Below are positions 6,674-15,173 of a stretch of 64,000 nt of DNA, in pieces. The position numbers were made by a program, and so were the translations under genes. Source of the stretch: Rikenellaceae bacterium (lineage in GTDB: Bacteria > Bacteroidota > Bacteroidia > Bacteroidales > Rikenellaceae); NCBI GenBank assembly GCA_015059955.1, contig SUZK01000009.1, positions 1 through 64,000 of the forward strand, in the 5' to 3' direction. Position 1 is the first letter of the stretch. Each line of letters begins with the position of its first letter. Under the pieces are notes generated by a model. That model saw nothing but the letters and a program-made list of their open reading frames with translations, was not told the DNA's origin and ran no database searches.

Positions 6674-6737
6674 AACCCCCACGCCTCTCGGCATCAGATC
6701 CTAAGTCTGACGTGGCTACCAATTACACCATATCCGC
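6656..6737 (-). tRNA. tRNA-Leu (anticodon UAG)
   Basis: The minus strand folds as a class II tRNA. The acceptor stem is GCGGATA/TATCCGC with discriminator A, the anticodon stem is TCAGA/TCTGA with loop CTTAGGA (anticodon TAG), then a long variable arm and a T-loop TTCGAGT. CCA is not encoded. The last 18 nt serve as the junction with the mobile element. Confidence 0.93.
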
Positions 6738-7088
6738 AGGATCTTGCATCACTTATCACTCCTCCGAGTGGGCTTTGCGGTGCAAAGGTAAAAACTTTTT
6801 ACAATTATTACAAATTATTGCGAAATAAATTTCTCTAATTGTGGCGACGTTACAAATTTTTTATTAATTTTGTGATATCCTTTCGGGGATAACATACTTT
6901 TAGACGTAAAGCGTAAGCATATCTTCCACGAACGAAATCTGGTAAATTTCAATAACGAAGATGGCTTTTGTTATTACTGCGTCACATCATGTGGCGTGGT
7001 GCTATGTACTATTTTGTTATTAAGGTTTACCAGAGCCTGTTCGTGAAAATAGTGTTGTAGTTCCACGCTTTCTCTATTTTTTGATGTG
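6738..7088. other. Intergenic region with large imperfect palindrome
   Basis: This holds the tRNA-Leu promoter side, a small hairpin (TATCC..GGATA near 6877-6892) and an imperfect inverted repeat whose arms are 6927-6956 and 7016-7045 (about 24 of 30 positions match). The centre contains a smaller hairpin (CACAT/ATGTG). No gene is seen. It may be the structured leader of the gene at 7089. Confidence 0.5.
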
Positions 7089-7511
7089 ATGCACAAGAGA
7101 GCCAACATATTAATAATAGCATCGGTGCTACTTCTTCTCGGAGGGATGATATATATCCTCTTCCGCGAGGAGGTTATCTTCACATCGTGGCTCACAGCAC
7201 TCATCCCCATAGATTTGCCCCTCTGCGGTAACCTTATCGACCGTAGCACATTTGCCGGCTATATCATCCTCTTTGCGCTTGCTGACTCGTTGTGGTACGC
7301 AGCTCTGCTACTCTTCGACTTGCTGCTGCGTAGCGACGCGTGGTACAGCAGGGTGATGACACTTATGGCTATGGCCTTCCCATTTATCTATGAGCTGTTG
7401 CAGCTATGCCACATTATGCCTGGTACATTTGACTGGATCGACATTATATTCTATTTATTAACCTTAATAACTTATTTAGTATGTTTAAGAAATTTTTACT
7501 TCAAGCGTTAG
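7089..7511 (+). CDS. VanZ-like small membrane protein
   Basis: This 140-aa integral membrane protein has about four hydrophobic segments (near 7-25, 50-75, 85-105 and 117-135). The conserved tail E-L-L-Q-L...M-P-G-T-F-D-W-I-D-I resembles the VanZ-like motif (E..Q, G.FD..D). VanZ-like proteins are membrane proteins linked in some cases to glycopeptide tolerance, but most have no known role, and no resistance function should be assumed. ATG at 7089 is preferred over the adjacent GTG at 7086. It overlaps the next small gene by 31 bp. Confidence 0.6.
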   Translation: MHKRANILIIASVLLLLGGMIYILFREEVIFTSWLTALIPIDLPLCGNLIDRSTFAGYIILFALADSLWYAALLLFDLLLRSDAWYSRVMTLMAMAFPFIYELLQLCHIMPGTFDWIDIIFYLLTLITYLVCLRNFYFKR

Positions 7512-7615
7512 TGCTCGTAGCATTCGCTGCAATGGCAATTGCAAGCTCAAAAGAGGCACAAGATGGTTTCCGAGAGGGTTGGAATAGTACCGCTCCCGAA
7601 GAATATCGTTATTAG
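7481..7615 (+). CDS. Small membrane/secreted peptide, 44 aa
   Basis: This frame encodes MFKKFLLQALVLVAFAAMAI followed by ASSKEAQDGFREGWNSTAPE and EYRY. The hydrophobic N-terminal half looks like a signal peptide or a single membrane span, followed by an acidic/aromatic tail. It overlaps the end of the VanZ-like gene in another frame and is probably translationally linked to it. No family is assigned. Confidence 0.5.
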   Translation: MFKKFLLQALVLVAFAAMAIASSKEAQDGFREGWNSTAPEEYRY

Positions 7616-7682
7616 TATTTACCAAAGATATGGAGTGACCGAAAAGCCAATAAGTGAGTAGGGAATTTAATAATCTATTATT

Positions 7683-8417
7683 ATGAAAAAGTACTTATTA
7701 CTATTTGCTCTATGTTGCTTTATGGTTGGCAACGTCTCTGCACAGTCAACCGCCCCAACATCTTCTAAGATTAAGTCTATTAATACTACGCTCCTGTGGA
7801 AGGCTATCGGTAATGTTAACATTCCAGTTTATAGGGATTATAGTGAAAATGCCACCATTGATTACCTTTGGTATTCGACAAAGATGGTGTTCGGCGAAGA
7901 GCAGAGAGAGAGCGATACCCCCTCTCGTACGGAGAAGGGTAAATACGTAAATGGCCGTTTATCAATGTACCACAAGAGTAATGCGGTGTATAGGTTAGAG
8001 TGGTCGTATGAAGGCTTGCTCACAAGTGTTACACAATATAAACCTACTGGTGAAGAAATCGGTCGTTATGGTCTGTCGAGCTTTGGGCTGAAATGGGTTG
8101 ATCGTTTGGATAGACGTAGTAGTGGAAAGGGTGCTTCGACAAGTGCAAGCATATACATCTCTAACGTGGTATTACAAGATGAAACATGTCACGAGTCATT
8201 ACTGTATCTTGATGGATACTATGTTTCTGGAGATTGGCTTTACAACAAAACTGTAGTGAAGAGTTTAGAAAAAGTTAGTGGACAGGTTGCCAAGAAGTGG
8301 GTAGATAGAAGTGCAACAAAAAAAACGCAACAGATTACCGAAGATGGTATTTTGGTAAGCAACTCGAGCTTTGATTGGAACAATAGCATTCGATGCGAAG
8401 CCTACTATGTAGACTAA
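7683..8417 (+). CDS. Hypothetical secreted protein
   Basis: This 244-aa protein has a clear signal peptide (residues 1-20, cleavage after VSA-Q). The mature part is rich in Tyr, Ser and charged residues, alternates short strands and has no recognised motif or repeat. Its segments YHKSNAVYRLEWSYEGLLTS and RLSMYHKS resemble beta-strand-rich periplasmic or outer-membrane proteins. A strong terminator follows. The function is unknown. Confidence 0.7.
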   Translation: MKKYLLLFALCCFMVGNVSAQSTAPTSSKIKSINTTLLWKAIGNVNIPVYRDYSENATIDYLWYSTKMVFGEEQRESDTPSRTEKGKYVNGRLSMYHKSNAVYRLEWSYEGLLTSVTQYKPTGEEIGRYGLSSFGLKWVDRLDRRSSGKGASTSASIYISNVVLQDETCHESLLYLDGYYVSGDWLYNKTVVKSLEKVSGQVAKKWVDRSATKKTQQITEDGILVSNSSFDWNNSIRCEAYYVD

Positions 8418-8440
8418 ATATCCAGATTATAATCAATTAC

Positions 8441-8473
8441 AAACGCATAAGATTTTCTCTTATGCGTTTTTTT
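8441..8473 (+). terminator. Rho-independent terminator
   Basis: A 12-bp stem (AAACGCATAAGA with TCTTATGCGTTT), a 5-nt loop and a T run end the secreted-protein gene. Confidence 0.85.
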
Positions 8474-8475
8474 CG

Positions 8476-8483
8476 TATATTTG
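8476..8483 (+). promoter_or_regulatory. Promoter -7 box for FAD/GH5/symporter operon
   Basis: TATATTTG lies 19 bp before the start codon at 8503, directly after the upstream terminator. Confidence 0.6.
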
Positions 8484-8502
8484 CGTTGTTAATTGATACT
8501 TT

Positions 8503-10068
8503 ATGCCAAAGACCATCACCCTTCAGCTATCGCCCAAGCAGGCGGCAGACGAGAAGTTTTATATAGCACAGGTTGCACAGAGGCTCGGCGTGCGTCAGGG
8601 CGACATTGCCCTCGCGCGTGTCGTCAAGCGCTCTATTGATGCGCGTCAGCGTATGCCCAAGGTAAATCTTACCCTTGAGGTATATGTCGACAACGAGCCG
8701 CAGCCAGCACCCCTACACTTCGACTATCCCGTTGTCGAGCACGGCACCGAGGTTATCGTCGTGGGCTCAGGTCCTGCGGGATTGTTCGCCTCACTGCGCC
8801 TTATAGAGCTGGGCTTCAAGCCGATACTTCTTGAGCGCGGTAAGTCGGTGCTGTCGCGCAAGTATGACATCGCGCAGATAAACCGTGGAGGTAACATCGA
8901 CCCCGACTCGAATTACGCCTTTGGCGAGGGTGGCGCAGGAACATTCTCGGATGGTAAGCTCTTCACTCGTAGCAAGAAGCGTGGCGACTATAACAAGGCA
9001 TTGCAGACCCTTGTGTGGCATGGCGCCAACCCCGCCATCCTCTACGAGGCACATCCACATATAGGCACTGATAAGCTCCCACGTATCATCTCGAACATCT
9101 GTCGCACCATCACCGAGCATGGTGGCACCGTACTCTTCGAGAGCAAGGTGTCGGGCTTTGTTGTCAAGAACAACCGTATCACAGGCGTCAAGGTCGGCGA
9201 CAACACTATTGAGGGTGCTGCCGTTGTCCTTGCCACGGGTCACTCGGCACGCGACATCTACGAGCTGCTATACTCGTCGGGCATCGCCGTCGAGGCTAAG
9301 CCCTTCGCTATGGGCGTGCGCATAGAGCACCCACAGCGCCTTATCGACAGTATCCAGTATCACCGCGAGGAGCGTGGCGAGTGGCTGCCTGCCGCAAGCT
9401 ACTCGCTTGTGAGCCAGGAGGGTGGCCGCGGTGTCTACTCCTTCTGCATGTGCCCTGGAGGCTTCATCGTGCCCGCCATGACCGACTCGCGACAGACGGT
9501 CGTCAACGGCATGTCGCCCAGTGGACGTAACTCGGCATTTGCCAACTCGGGTCTCGTTACGGAGGTGCGTCTTGAGGACTTCGCACATCTGCGTGAGCAG
9601 TGGGGGGAGCTTGCAGGCCTACGCTACCAGCAGCTCTTCGAGGAGCTCGCACGCGAGAATAGCGGTGCTCGTCAGGTGGCTCCAGCACAGCGCGTCTCGG
9701 ACTTCGTCGCTGGCCGCGAGTCGAAGAGCCTGCCTCGCACCTCGTATGTGCCAGGCATCGAGCCCTCGCGCCTCGACAGGTGGATGCCCGAGGTTATCGC
9801 GGAGCGCCTACGCTCTGGTATTGCGACCTTTGGCCGTAAGATGCGAGGCTTCGTTACGGATGAGGCTATCGTCGTGGGCGTCGAGTCGCGTACATCGACA
9901 CCCGTGCGCATACCGCGCGACAGCGAGACGCTTATGCACACACAAATAGAGGGCCTCTTCCCCGCGGGTGAAGGTGCTGGATATGCTGGCGGTATCATCT
10001 CGGCAGCCCTCGATGGCGAGCGTGTAGCCGATGCCGTGGCGCGTTTCTGCAAGGCATACAACTTATAG
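8503..10068 (+). CDS. COG2509-type FAD-dependent dehydrogenase
   Basis: This 521-aa flavoprotein starts with a small N-terminal domain (about 1-80) also found in COG2509 proteins. A Rossmann FAD-binding motif follows at about residue 88-93 (VVGSGPAGLFA), then the family signatures FGEGGAGTFSDGKL and ATGHSARDIYELL, and a C-terminal FAD motif (GLFPAGEGAGYAGGIISAALDG). The substrate of this widespread family is not established. It is the first gene of a run with the GH5 lipoprotein (22 bp gap) and the symporter. Codon use is GC-rich, unlike the mobile element to the left. Confidence 0.85.
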   Translation: MPKTITLQLSPKQAADEKFYIAQVAQRLGVRQGDIALARVVKRSIDARQRMPKVNLTLEVYVDNEPQPAPLHFDYPVVEHGTEVIVVGSGPAGLFASLRLIELGFKPILLERGKSVLSRKYDIAQINRGGNIDPDSNYAFGEGGAGTFSDGKLFTRSKKRGDYNKALQTLVWHGANPAILYEAHPHIGTDKLPRIISNICRTITEHGGTVLFESKVSGFVVKNNRITGVKVGDNTIEGAAVVLATGHSARDIYELLYSSGIAVEAKPFAMGVRIEHPQRLIDSIQYHREERGEWLPAASYSLVSQEGGRGVYSFCMCPGGFIVPAMTDSRQTVVNGMSPSGRNSAFANSGLVTEVRLEDFAHLREQWGELAGLRYQQLFEELARENSGARQVAPAQRVSDFVAGRESKSLPRTSYVPGIEPSRLDRWMPEVIAERLRSGIATFGRKMRGFVTDEAIVVGVESRTSTPVRIPRDSETLMHTQIEGLFPAGEGAGYAGGIISAALDGERVADAVARFCKAYNL

Positions 10069-10090
10069 ACGACTAACATCCCTTAACTAT

Positions 10091-11359
10091 ATGAGACGAC
10101 TTCTTACTATTACCGTAGCGCTTATGATGATGGCGTGCGGCACTTCGCGCAGTGTGCAGCGTAGCGAGCCATTGAAGATAGGTGTTGACGATGTTGTGCG
10201 TGTCGATGGCACGAACCTCGTTGAGCCTAATGGTGAGCGACTTTTTATACGTGGCACAAACCTCGGCAACTGGATTAATCCTGAGGGTTATATGTTTGGT
10301 TTTAGGCGCGTTAACTCGGCACACTTCATAGACGAGATGTTCCGCCAGGCCGTTGGTCCAGCTGCTACGGATATTTTCTGGGCGAAGTTTAAGGACAACT
10401 ACGTAACCGAGGCCGACATCGCCTTTATCGCCTCGACGGGTGCTAACACCATCCGCATACCATTCCACTATAAGCTATTTACCAACGAGGACTATATGGG
10501 CCTTACGGCTAATCAGGATGGCTTCGAGCGCATAGACCAGGTTGTGGAGTGGTGTCGTAAGTATGGGCTATACGTTATTCTCGATATGCACGATGCCCCA
10601 GGAGGTCAGACAGGCGACAATATAGACGACTCGTATGGCTATCCTTGGTTGTTGGTGTGTGAGGAGAGTCAGGCTCTCTATGCCGACATCTGGCAACGTA
10701 TTGCCGACCACTATAAAAATGAGCCGGTGGTATTGGGTTATGACCTTCTTAATGAGCCTATTGCGCCATACTTTGGCGATGATATGGCGATGCTCAACAG
10801 CAAACTTAAGGCGCTCTATCGCCTGGGCTTCGATGCCATCCGCGAGGTCGACCCCAACCATATTGTGATGCTCGGTGGTGCACAGTGGAACGGCAACTTC
10901 GAGCCTCTGGATGATTGCAACTTCGACGAGCAGGTTATGTACACCTGTCACCGCTATGGTGGTGGCACCTCGGCAGATGCCATACGCTCGTTTATCGACT
11001 TCCGCGACAAGGTAAATCGCCCTATGTATATGGGTGAGATAGGCCACAACACCTATGAGTGGATGGCGCAGTTCTGTCGCACGATGGAGGAGAACAATAT
11101 AGGCTACACCTTCTGGCCATACAAGAAGATAGGTGGCTCATCGTGGGTGGGCTTCGTAGCGCCTGAGGCGTGGGAGGCCGTAATCCTCTTTGCTGAGTCG
11201 TCGCGCGAGAGCTACCAGCAGATACGCGAGGTGAGGGAGAGTGTCGGTGGCATGGAGCTACTTCAGGGTGCCATGGATGCCCTTATCGAGGCCATCAAGT
11301 TTGAGAATTGTTCAATTGACAAGGAGTATATCCGTGCTCTTGGTCTTAGTGTCGAGTAA
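10091..11359 (+). CDS. Glycoside hydrolase family 5 lipoprotein
   Basis: This 422-aa protein starts at ATG 10091. The signal peptide ends in a lipobox (MMMAC, Cys about residue 16), so it should be a lipoprotein. The catalytic domain has the GH5 pattern: RGTNLGNWINPEG, GANTIRIPFHY, the acid/base Glu in GYDLLNEP, HRYGGG, and the nucleophile Glu in MYMGEIGHN. GH5 enzymes cut beta-glucan/mannan-type or related linkages; the exact substrate cannot be read here. A symporter gene follows after 6 bp, suggesting uptake of released sugars or of another solute by the same operon. Confidence 0.85.
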   Translation: MRRLLTITVALMMMACGTSRSVQRSEPLKIGVDDVVRVDGTNLVEPNGERLFIRGTNLGNWINPEGYMFGFRRVNSAHFIDEMFRQAVGPAATDIFWAKFKDNYVTEADIAFIASTGANTIRIPFHYKLFTNEDYMGLTANQDGFERIDQVVEWCRKYGLYVILDMHDAPGGQTGDNIDDSYGYPWLLVCEESQALYADIWQRIADHYKNEPVVLGYDLLNEPIAPYFGDDMAMLNSKLKALYRLGFDAIREVDPNHIVMLGGAQWNGNFEPLDDCNFDEQVMYTCHRYGGGTSADAIRSFIDFRDKVNRPMYMGEIGHNTYEWMAQFCRTMEENNIGYTFWPYKKIGGSSWVGFVAPEAWEAVILFAESSRESYQQIREVRESVGGMELLQGAMDALIEAIKFENCSIDKEYIRALGLSVE

Positions 11360-11365
11360 CGATAG

Positions 11366-12865
11366 GTGTCTACATCGCTCATCATACTCACCCTTGTAGG
11401 TTATATTGCGCTACTATTCGTTGTGTCGTGGCTTGCATCGCGACATAGCGATAATGCTACATTCTTTACGGGTGGTCGTCGCACGCCTCGCATGGTGGCG
11501 GCGGTGGCCATGGTGGGTGCTGCCATGTCGGGCGTCACCTATATCTCGGTGCCAGGCACGGTGCTTGCCGATGGCTTCTCCTATCTTCAAACGACCCTCG
11601 GATTTGTCGTAGGCTACATCATCATCGCCTTTGTGTTAGTGCCTATGTACTATCGCCTTGGCGTGGTGTCGCTATATGAGTACCTCGACCACCGTTTTGG
11701 CATTACGACACATCGCACCGGAGCATGGCTCTTCTTCGTATCTAAAATCCTTGCTGCTTCGCTTCGCGCATATGTCATTTGCGTAGTGTTGCAGGCGCTA
11801 CTTTTCGACTCGTTAGGCATTCCCTTTGCTGTTAATGCCTTGATTATGATGGCGTTGGTATGGCTGTACACGCGTCGCGGTGGTGTGCGCTCGGTGGTGT
11901 GGGTCGAGTTTGTCAAGAGTATCGTTATGGTGGGTAGTATCGTGGCCGCCATACTCTTCGTTATTAGGGGCATGGGCATATCGCTCGGCGATGCTATGTC
12001 GCAGATAGGTTCGTCGGAGCTCTCCGACACAATATTTATGGACGATGCGATGGATAGGCGCTACTTCTGGAAGCAGTTTATCGCGGGTATCTTCCTCGTT
12101 GTCGCCATGACGGGCATGGATCAGGATATGATGCAGACGGTGTTGTCGTGCCGCACGAAGGGTGATGCACAGCGTAGCTTGATGCTCTCCATTGCTGTCC
12201 AGGTTGTTGTTATCACCCTCTTCTTGCTGTTGGGTGCGTTGCTATATCTCTTTGTTATGGATAGGGGTTTGCTTACGACAGATGGAGCCATGCCTCTTGT
12301 TGATGGCGGGGGTGCTGTGCAGGTGGCACGTGGTGACGACCTCTTTGGCTATGTCGCTACGCAGTGCGGTCTACCGGTGGTTGTTGGTGTACTATTCATC
12401 CTCGGCCTTGTTGCCTCGACGTACTCGGCAGCGGGCTCGGCACTTACGGCCCTCACAACCTCATTTACGCTCGATATCCTCGGTGGCGGCAAGAGGGATG
12501 ATGTCGCGGTGAGCAGAATGCGTCGAGTGTCACACACGGCTATTGCCGTGGCGATGGCGCTTATCATCATCCTCTTCTATGAGTTTAGTGCCGGAGGCGT
12601 CATAACGCTTATATTCACCATGGCGAGCTATACGTATGGGCCACTGCTTGGTATGTTCCTCTTCGGCATGCTCAGCAAGCGTCGCGTTAAGGAGCGCGCA
12701 GTGCCCCTAATTGCTGTCGCCTCACCCGTCGTATGTTACATCGTCGCCACCCACTCCCGCGAGTGGCTCTCGGGCTATGAGTTCAGCTATGAGATAATCG
12801 TTCTCAACGCTGCGCTGACGATGCTCGGTATGTGGCTCTTCTCGGAGCGTAGGGCTAAAAGCTAA
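11366..12865 (+). CDS. Sodium:solute symporter (SSS family)
   Basis: This 499-aa membrane protein has about 13 hydrophobic helices. The first helices and the FFTGGRRTPRMVAAVAMVGA segment match the SSS family (ARHS.NATFFTGGR..P), which couples solute entry to Na+. It starts with GTG at 11366, 6 bp after the GH5 gene. The substrate is unknown; sugars are suggested by the neighbour. Its end overlaps the end of the convergent Sel1 gene by 11 bp. Confidence 0.85.
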   Translation: MSTSLIILTLVGYIALLFVVSWLASRHSDNATFFTGGRRTPRMVAAVAMVGAAMSGVTYISVPGTVLADGFSYLQTTLGFVVGYIIIAFVLVPMYYRLGVVSLYEYLDHRFGITTHRTGAWLFFVSKILAASLRAYVICVVLQALLFDSLGIPFAVNALIMMALVWLYTRRGGVRSVVWVEFVKSIVMVGSIVAAILFVIRGMGISLGDAMSQIGSSELSDTIFMDDAMDRRYFWKQFIAGIFLVVAMTGMDQDMMQTVLSCRTKGDAQRSLMLSIAVQVVVITLFLLLGALLYLFVMDRGLLTTDGAMPLVDGGGAVQVARGDDLFGYVATQCGLPVVVGVLFILGLVASTYSAAGSALTALTTSFTLDILGGGKRDDVAVSRMRRVSHTAIAVAMALIIILFYEFSAGGVITLIFTMASYTYGPLLGMFLFGMLSKRRVKERAVPLIAVASPVVCYIVATHSREWLSGYEFSYEIIVLNAALTMLGMWLFSERRAKS

Positions 12866-13571
12866 TCTTTATCTTGCTAAGGTCGATGTCGAGGCCTAAA
12901 TCCTTTGCCTTCTCTTCAATCGTAGGGATATATGTCTTAACCTCCTCGACTATATCATCTTTCTGCTCCTCGAAGGTTGATAGCATCTTTTTAGCCTCCT
13001 CGTCACCCTCGTTGGCAGCCCTCTGTATCACCTCTAAGGCCTTGTCTGCGTCATCCTTCATACCATTATTAACATACTGCTTAGCCAACTCCGCCTGTGC
13101 TTTGAGTGAGCCCTGATCTGCTGCCAACTGGAAATACTCTATCGACTTGTTACTATCTTTGTCGACACCCTTGCCATCCCTATAACATAGACCTAAATAG
13201 TAGGTGGCGCCAGCATGACCCATCTCCGAGGCCTTTGTGAATGACTCGATAGCCGCTGCATACTCCCCGCTATTGTAGCACTCTTCACCTGTAATATATA
13301 GAGCCTCCTCCTCGCTGATATCTATATCTGCTATCTCGCTTAGTTTTTTAAAGTCCTCCGCAATCTTCACGATATCGTCAGCAGTCTGCTCAAATGCTCT
13401 ATCACATGATCGCACTACTGAGACAAGGATGACCATTCCGAAGATCGTAGATATTAAGAGTAGTGTGCCTGTGGATATAAAAAATATTCGCCAGAACGAT
13501 CTTCTCTTTGCTGCTTGAGGTTGCTGCTCATCTAATCTTTTCTGATATTTTTCAGGGTCTAATCGTATCAT
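12855..13571 (-). CDS. Membrane-anchored Sel1-repeat protein
   Basis: This 238-aa protein starts at M-I-R-L-D-P-E-K. The promoter box at 13598-13605 excludes the longer frame start. A cytoplasmic basic stretch precedes one transmembrane helix (about 30-55). The exterior or periplasmic part carries Sel1-type repeats (AAIESFTKASEMGHAGATYYLGLCYRDG, then KSIEYFQLAADQGSLKAQAEL), alpha-solenoid units for protein contacts. The function is unknown. Confidence 0.8.
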   Translation of the reverse strand: MIRLDPEKYQKRLDEQQPQAAKRRSFWRIFFISTGTLLLISTIFGMVILVSVVRSCDRAFEQTADDIVKIAEDFKKLSEIADIDISEEEALYITGEECYNSGEYAAAIESFTKASEMGHAGATYYLGLCYRDGKGVDKDSNKSIEYFQLAADQGSLKAQAELAKQYVNNGMKDDADKALEVIQRAANEGDEEAKKMLSTFEEQKDDIVEEVKTYIPTIEEKAKDLGLDIDLSKIKISF

Positions 13572-13597
13572 CTCTTTAATTGGGATTGGTTTATATA

Positions 13598-13605
13598 CAA
13601 AGGTA
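13598..13605 (-). promoter_or_regulatory. Promoter for Sel1 membrane protein
   Basis: On the minus strand this is TACCTTTG, with TTTGG 20 bp upstream (13625-13629) as a -33 element. It lies 27 bp before the chosen start codon. Confidence 0.75.
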
Positions 13606-13641
13606 GTAAAAACATTGAGATAAACCAAATTATAAGCAAAA

Positions 13642-13669
13642 GGGGATGACTTCAGAATTAGTCATCCCC
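13642..13669 (-). terminator. Terminator of the Ior/CoA-transferase operon
   Basis: A 10-bp stem (GGGGATGACT with AGTCATCCCC) with an 8-nt loop is followed on the minus strand by TTTTGC. It lies about 155 bp past the CoA-transferase stop, beyond the palindromic repeat. Confidence 0.6.
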
Positions 13670-13679
13670 AAATTTTGTT

Positions 13680-13803
13680 AGGAGGTTGAATAAAAAGATG
13701 TAGTTTTAGGCCTGCGAAGCCCGAAAAAGCGGAGTTTACTCGGCGTAAATGAGCATTTTGAGGGCGAGCATAACGACAAAATACACTTTTTATTCAGCCT
13801 CCT
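13680..13803. repeat. 124-bp palindromic intergenic repeat unit
   Basis: 18-bp terminal inverted repeats at 13680-13697 and 13786-13803 match at 17 of 18 positions. They enclose a 88-bp centre with GC-rich segments. The unit sits between the CoA-transferase stop and its terminator. It has the shape of a MITE or a large-hairpin intergenic element, with no coding capacity. Confidence 0.65.
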
Positions 13804-13823
13804 CACTTATTAGGTAAATATCG

Positions 13824-15119
13824 TTACAATCTGCAACGCAAGAAGCCGATGCCGAAGCGCTCGACAGCAGCCCTCTCCAAATCCTCTCTAACCGATGGGT
13901 CGGCAACCGAGATAAGCAACTTGGCACGCTCTGCCAACGACTTGTTACGCAAGTAGACGATACCGTGCTCCGTGGCGATATACTGCGCCTGGAAGCGTGT
14001 GGTAACGACACCTGCACCCTTTGTCAGTGTAGGCACAATCTTCGACTGCCCCTTGTTGGTGATTGAAGGCAGCGCTATGAAGCACTTGCCACCCTCCGAC
14101 AGGGCGCCACCATACATAAAGTCGTGCTGGCCACCTACGCCCGAGAAGATGCGCTCACCGATACTATCGGCACAAATCTGTCCTGTAAGGTCAATTTCGA
14201 TAGCGGAGTTTACGGCCATCACCTTAGGGTTCTGACGTATGTTCTGTGGGTCGTTGGTCCATGCTACGTCGCGTATTACAACGTCGCGGTTACCATCCAA
14301 GTAGTCGTACAAGCGCTGGCTACCAAGACACAAGCAGGCTACCGACTGGCCGGGATATATCTTCTTGAGCGAGTTGTCGATGATGCCCTTCTGGATGAGG
14401 GGCACCACGCCGTCGGTCATAGCCTCGGTATGTAGGCCGAGGTGCTTGTGGCTCTGCAAGGCGTCGAGCACAGCGTTAGGAATACCGCCCACGCCAATCT
14501 GCAACGTTGCACCATCTGGAATCTCGGCAGCGATGAAGTTACCGATACGGCGCTCCACATCGTTAGGGATTACGGTAGGCACCTCAACAAGTGGCTCGTC
14601 GCCACGTACCATAGCGTCAATCTTCGATACATGTATTACGGGGTCACCAAAGGTGCGAGGCATATACTTGTTCACCTGTGCGATGATGGTCTTTGAGCAC
14701 TCGGCAGCCGAGAATGCGAGGTCGGCAGATATACCATACGAGCAGTAGCCCTCCTCGTCGGGCTCCGAGACGTTAAGAAGTGTCACATCCAAGGGCACCT
14801 GACCCGAGCGGAATAGGAATGGTATCTCGCCCAAGAATGCGGGGATTGTCTGTGCCACACCCTCCTTGATGGCGTTACGCAGGTTGTTGGCAACGAAGAA
14901 GCTCAATGGCTCGAACGAGTCACGAAGCTCGGCCTTAGCGTAGGGAGCATCGAAGCGACCAATAGCAAAGGCTGAGTATACCTTCACGTCGCGAAGCTCT
15001 GGTGCGCGGTCGGTCATCGCCTGTACCAATACCTCAGGAATAGAGGTAGAGCCTTGGATAAATACCGAGTCACCCGACTTGATAAGTTTCACGGCTTCAG
15101 CCGCACTAACTAATTTCAT
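13824..15119 (-). CDS. Acetyl-CoA hydrolase/4-hydroxybutyrate CoA-transferase family protein
   Basis: This 431-aa protein starts at M-K-L-V-S-A-A-E. It has the N-terminal GDSVFIQGSTSIP segment, the central GVGGIPNAVL loop and the C-terminal GVGGQHDFMYGGALSEGG and ATEHGIVYLRNKS blocks of the family. Such enzymes move CoA between acyl groups and acetate, or hydrolyse acyl-CoA. As the last gene of the Ior operon it probably releases aryl or branched acids from their CoA thioesters while saving the thioester energy. The substrate is inferred from context only. Confidence 0.85.
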   Translation of the reverse strand: MKLVSAAEAVKLIKSGDSVFIQGSTSIPEVLVQAMTDRAPELRDVKVYSAFAIGRFDAPYAKAELRDSFEPLSFFVANNLRNAIKEGVAQTIPAFLGEIPFLFRSGQVPLDVTLLNVSEPDEEGYCSYGISADLAFSAAECSKTIIAQVNKYMPRTFGDPVIHVSKIDAMVRGDEPLVEVPTVIPNDVERRIGNFIAAEIPDGATLQIGVGGIPNAVLDALQSHKHLGLHTEAMTDGVVPLIQKGIIDNSLKKIYPGQSVACLCLGSQRLYDYLDGNRDVVIRDVAWTNDPQNIRQNPKVMAVNSAIEIDLTGQICADSIGERIFSGVGGQHDFMYGGALSEGGKCFIALPSITNKGQSKIVPTLTKGAGVVTTRFQAQYIATEHGIVYLRNKSLAERAKLLISVADPSVREDLERAAVERFGIGFLRCRL

Positions 15120-15173
15120 AGTATATTCGATTTGTTTATAAAGGGCTGTCCTAAGCGGGCAGCCCAATATTTA

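Noticed and set aside
8503..10068. Long antisense frames inside the FAD dehydrogenase
   Set aside because: They are shadows of GC-rich codon use, with low-complexity translations and no motifs.
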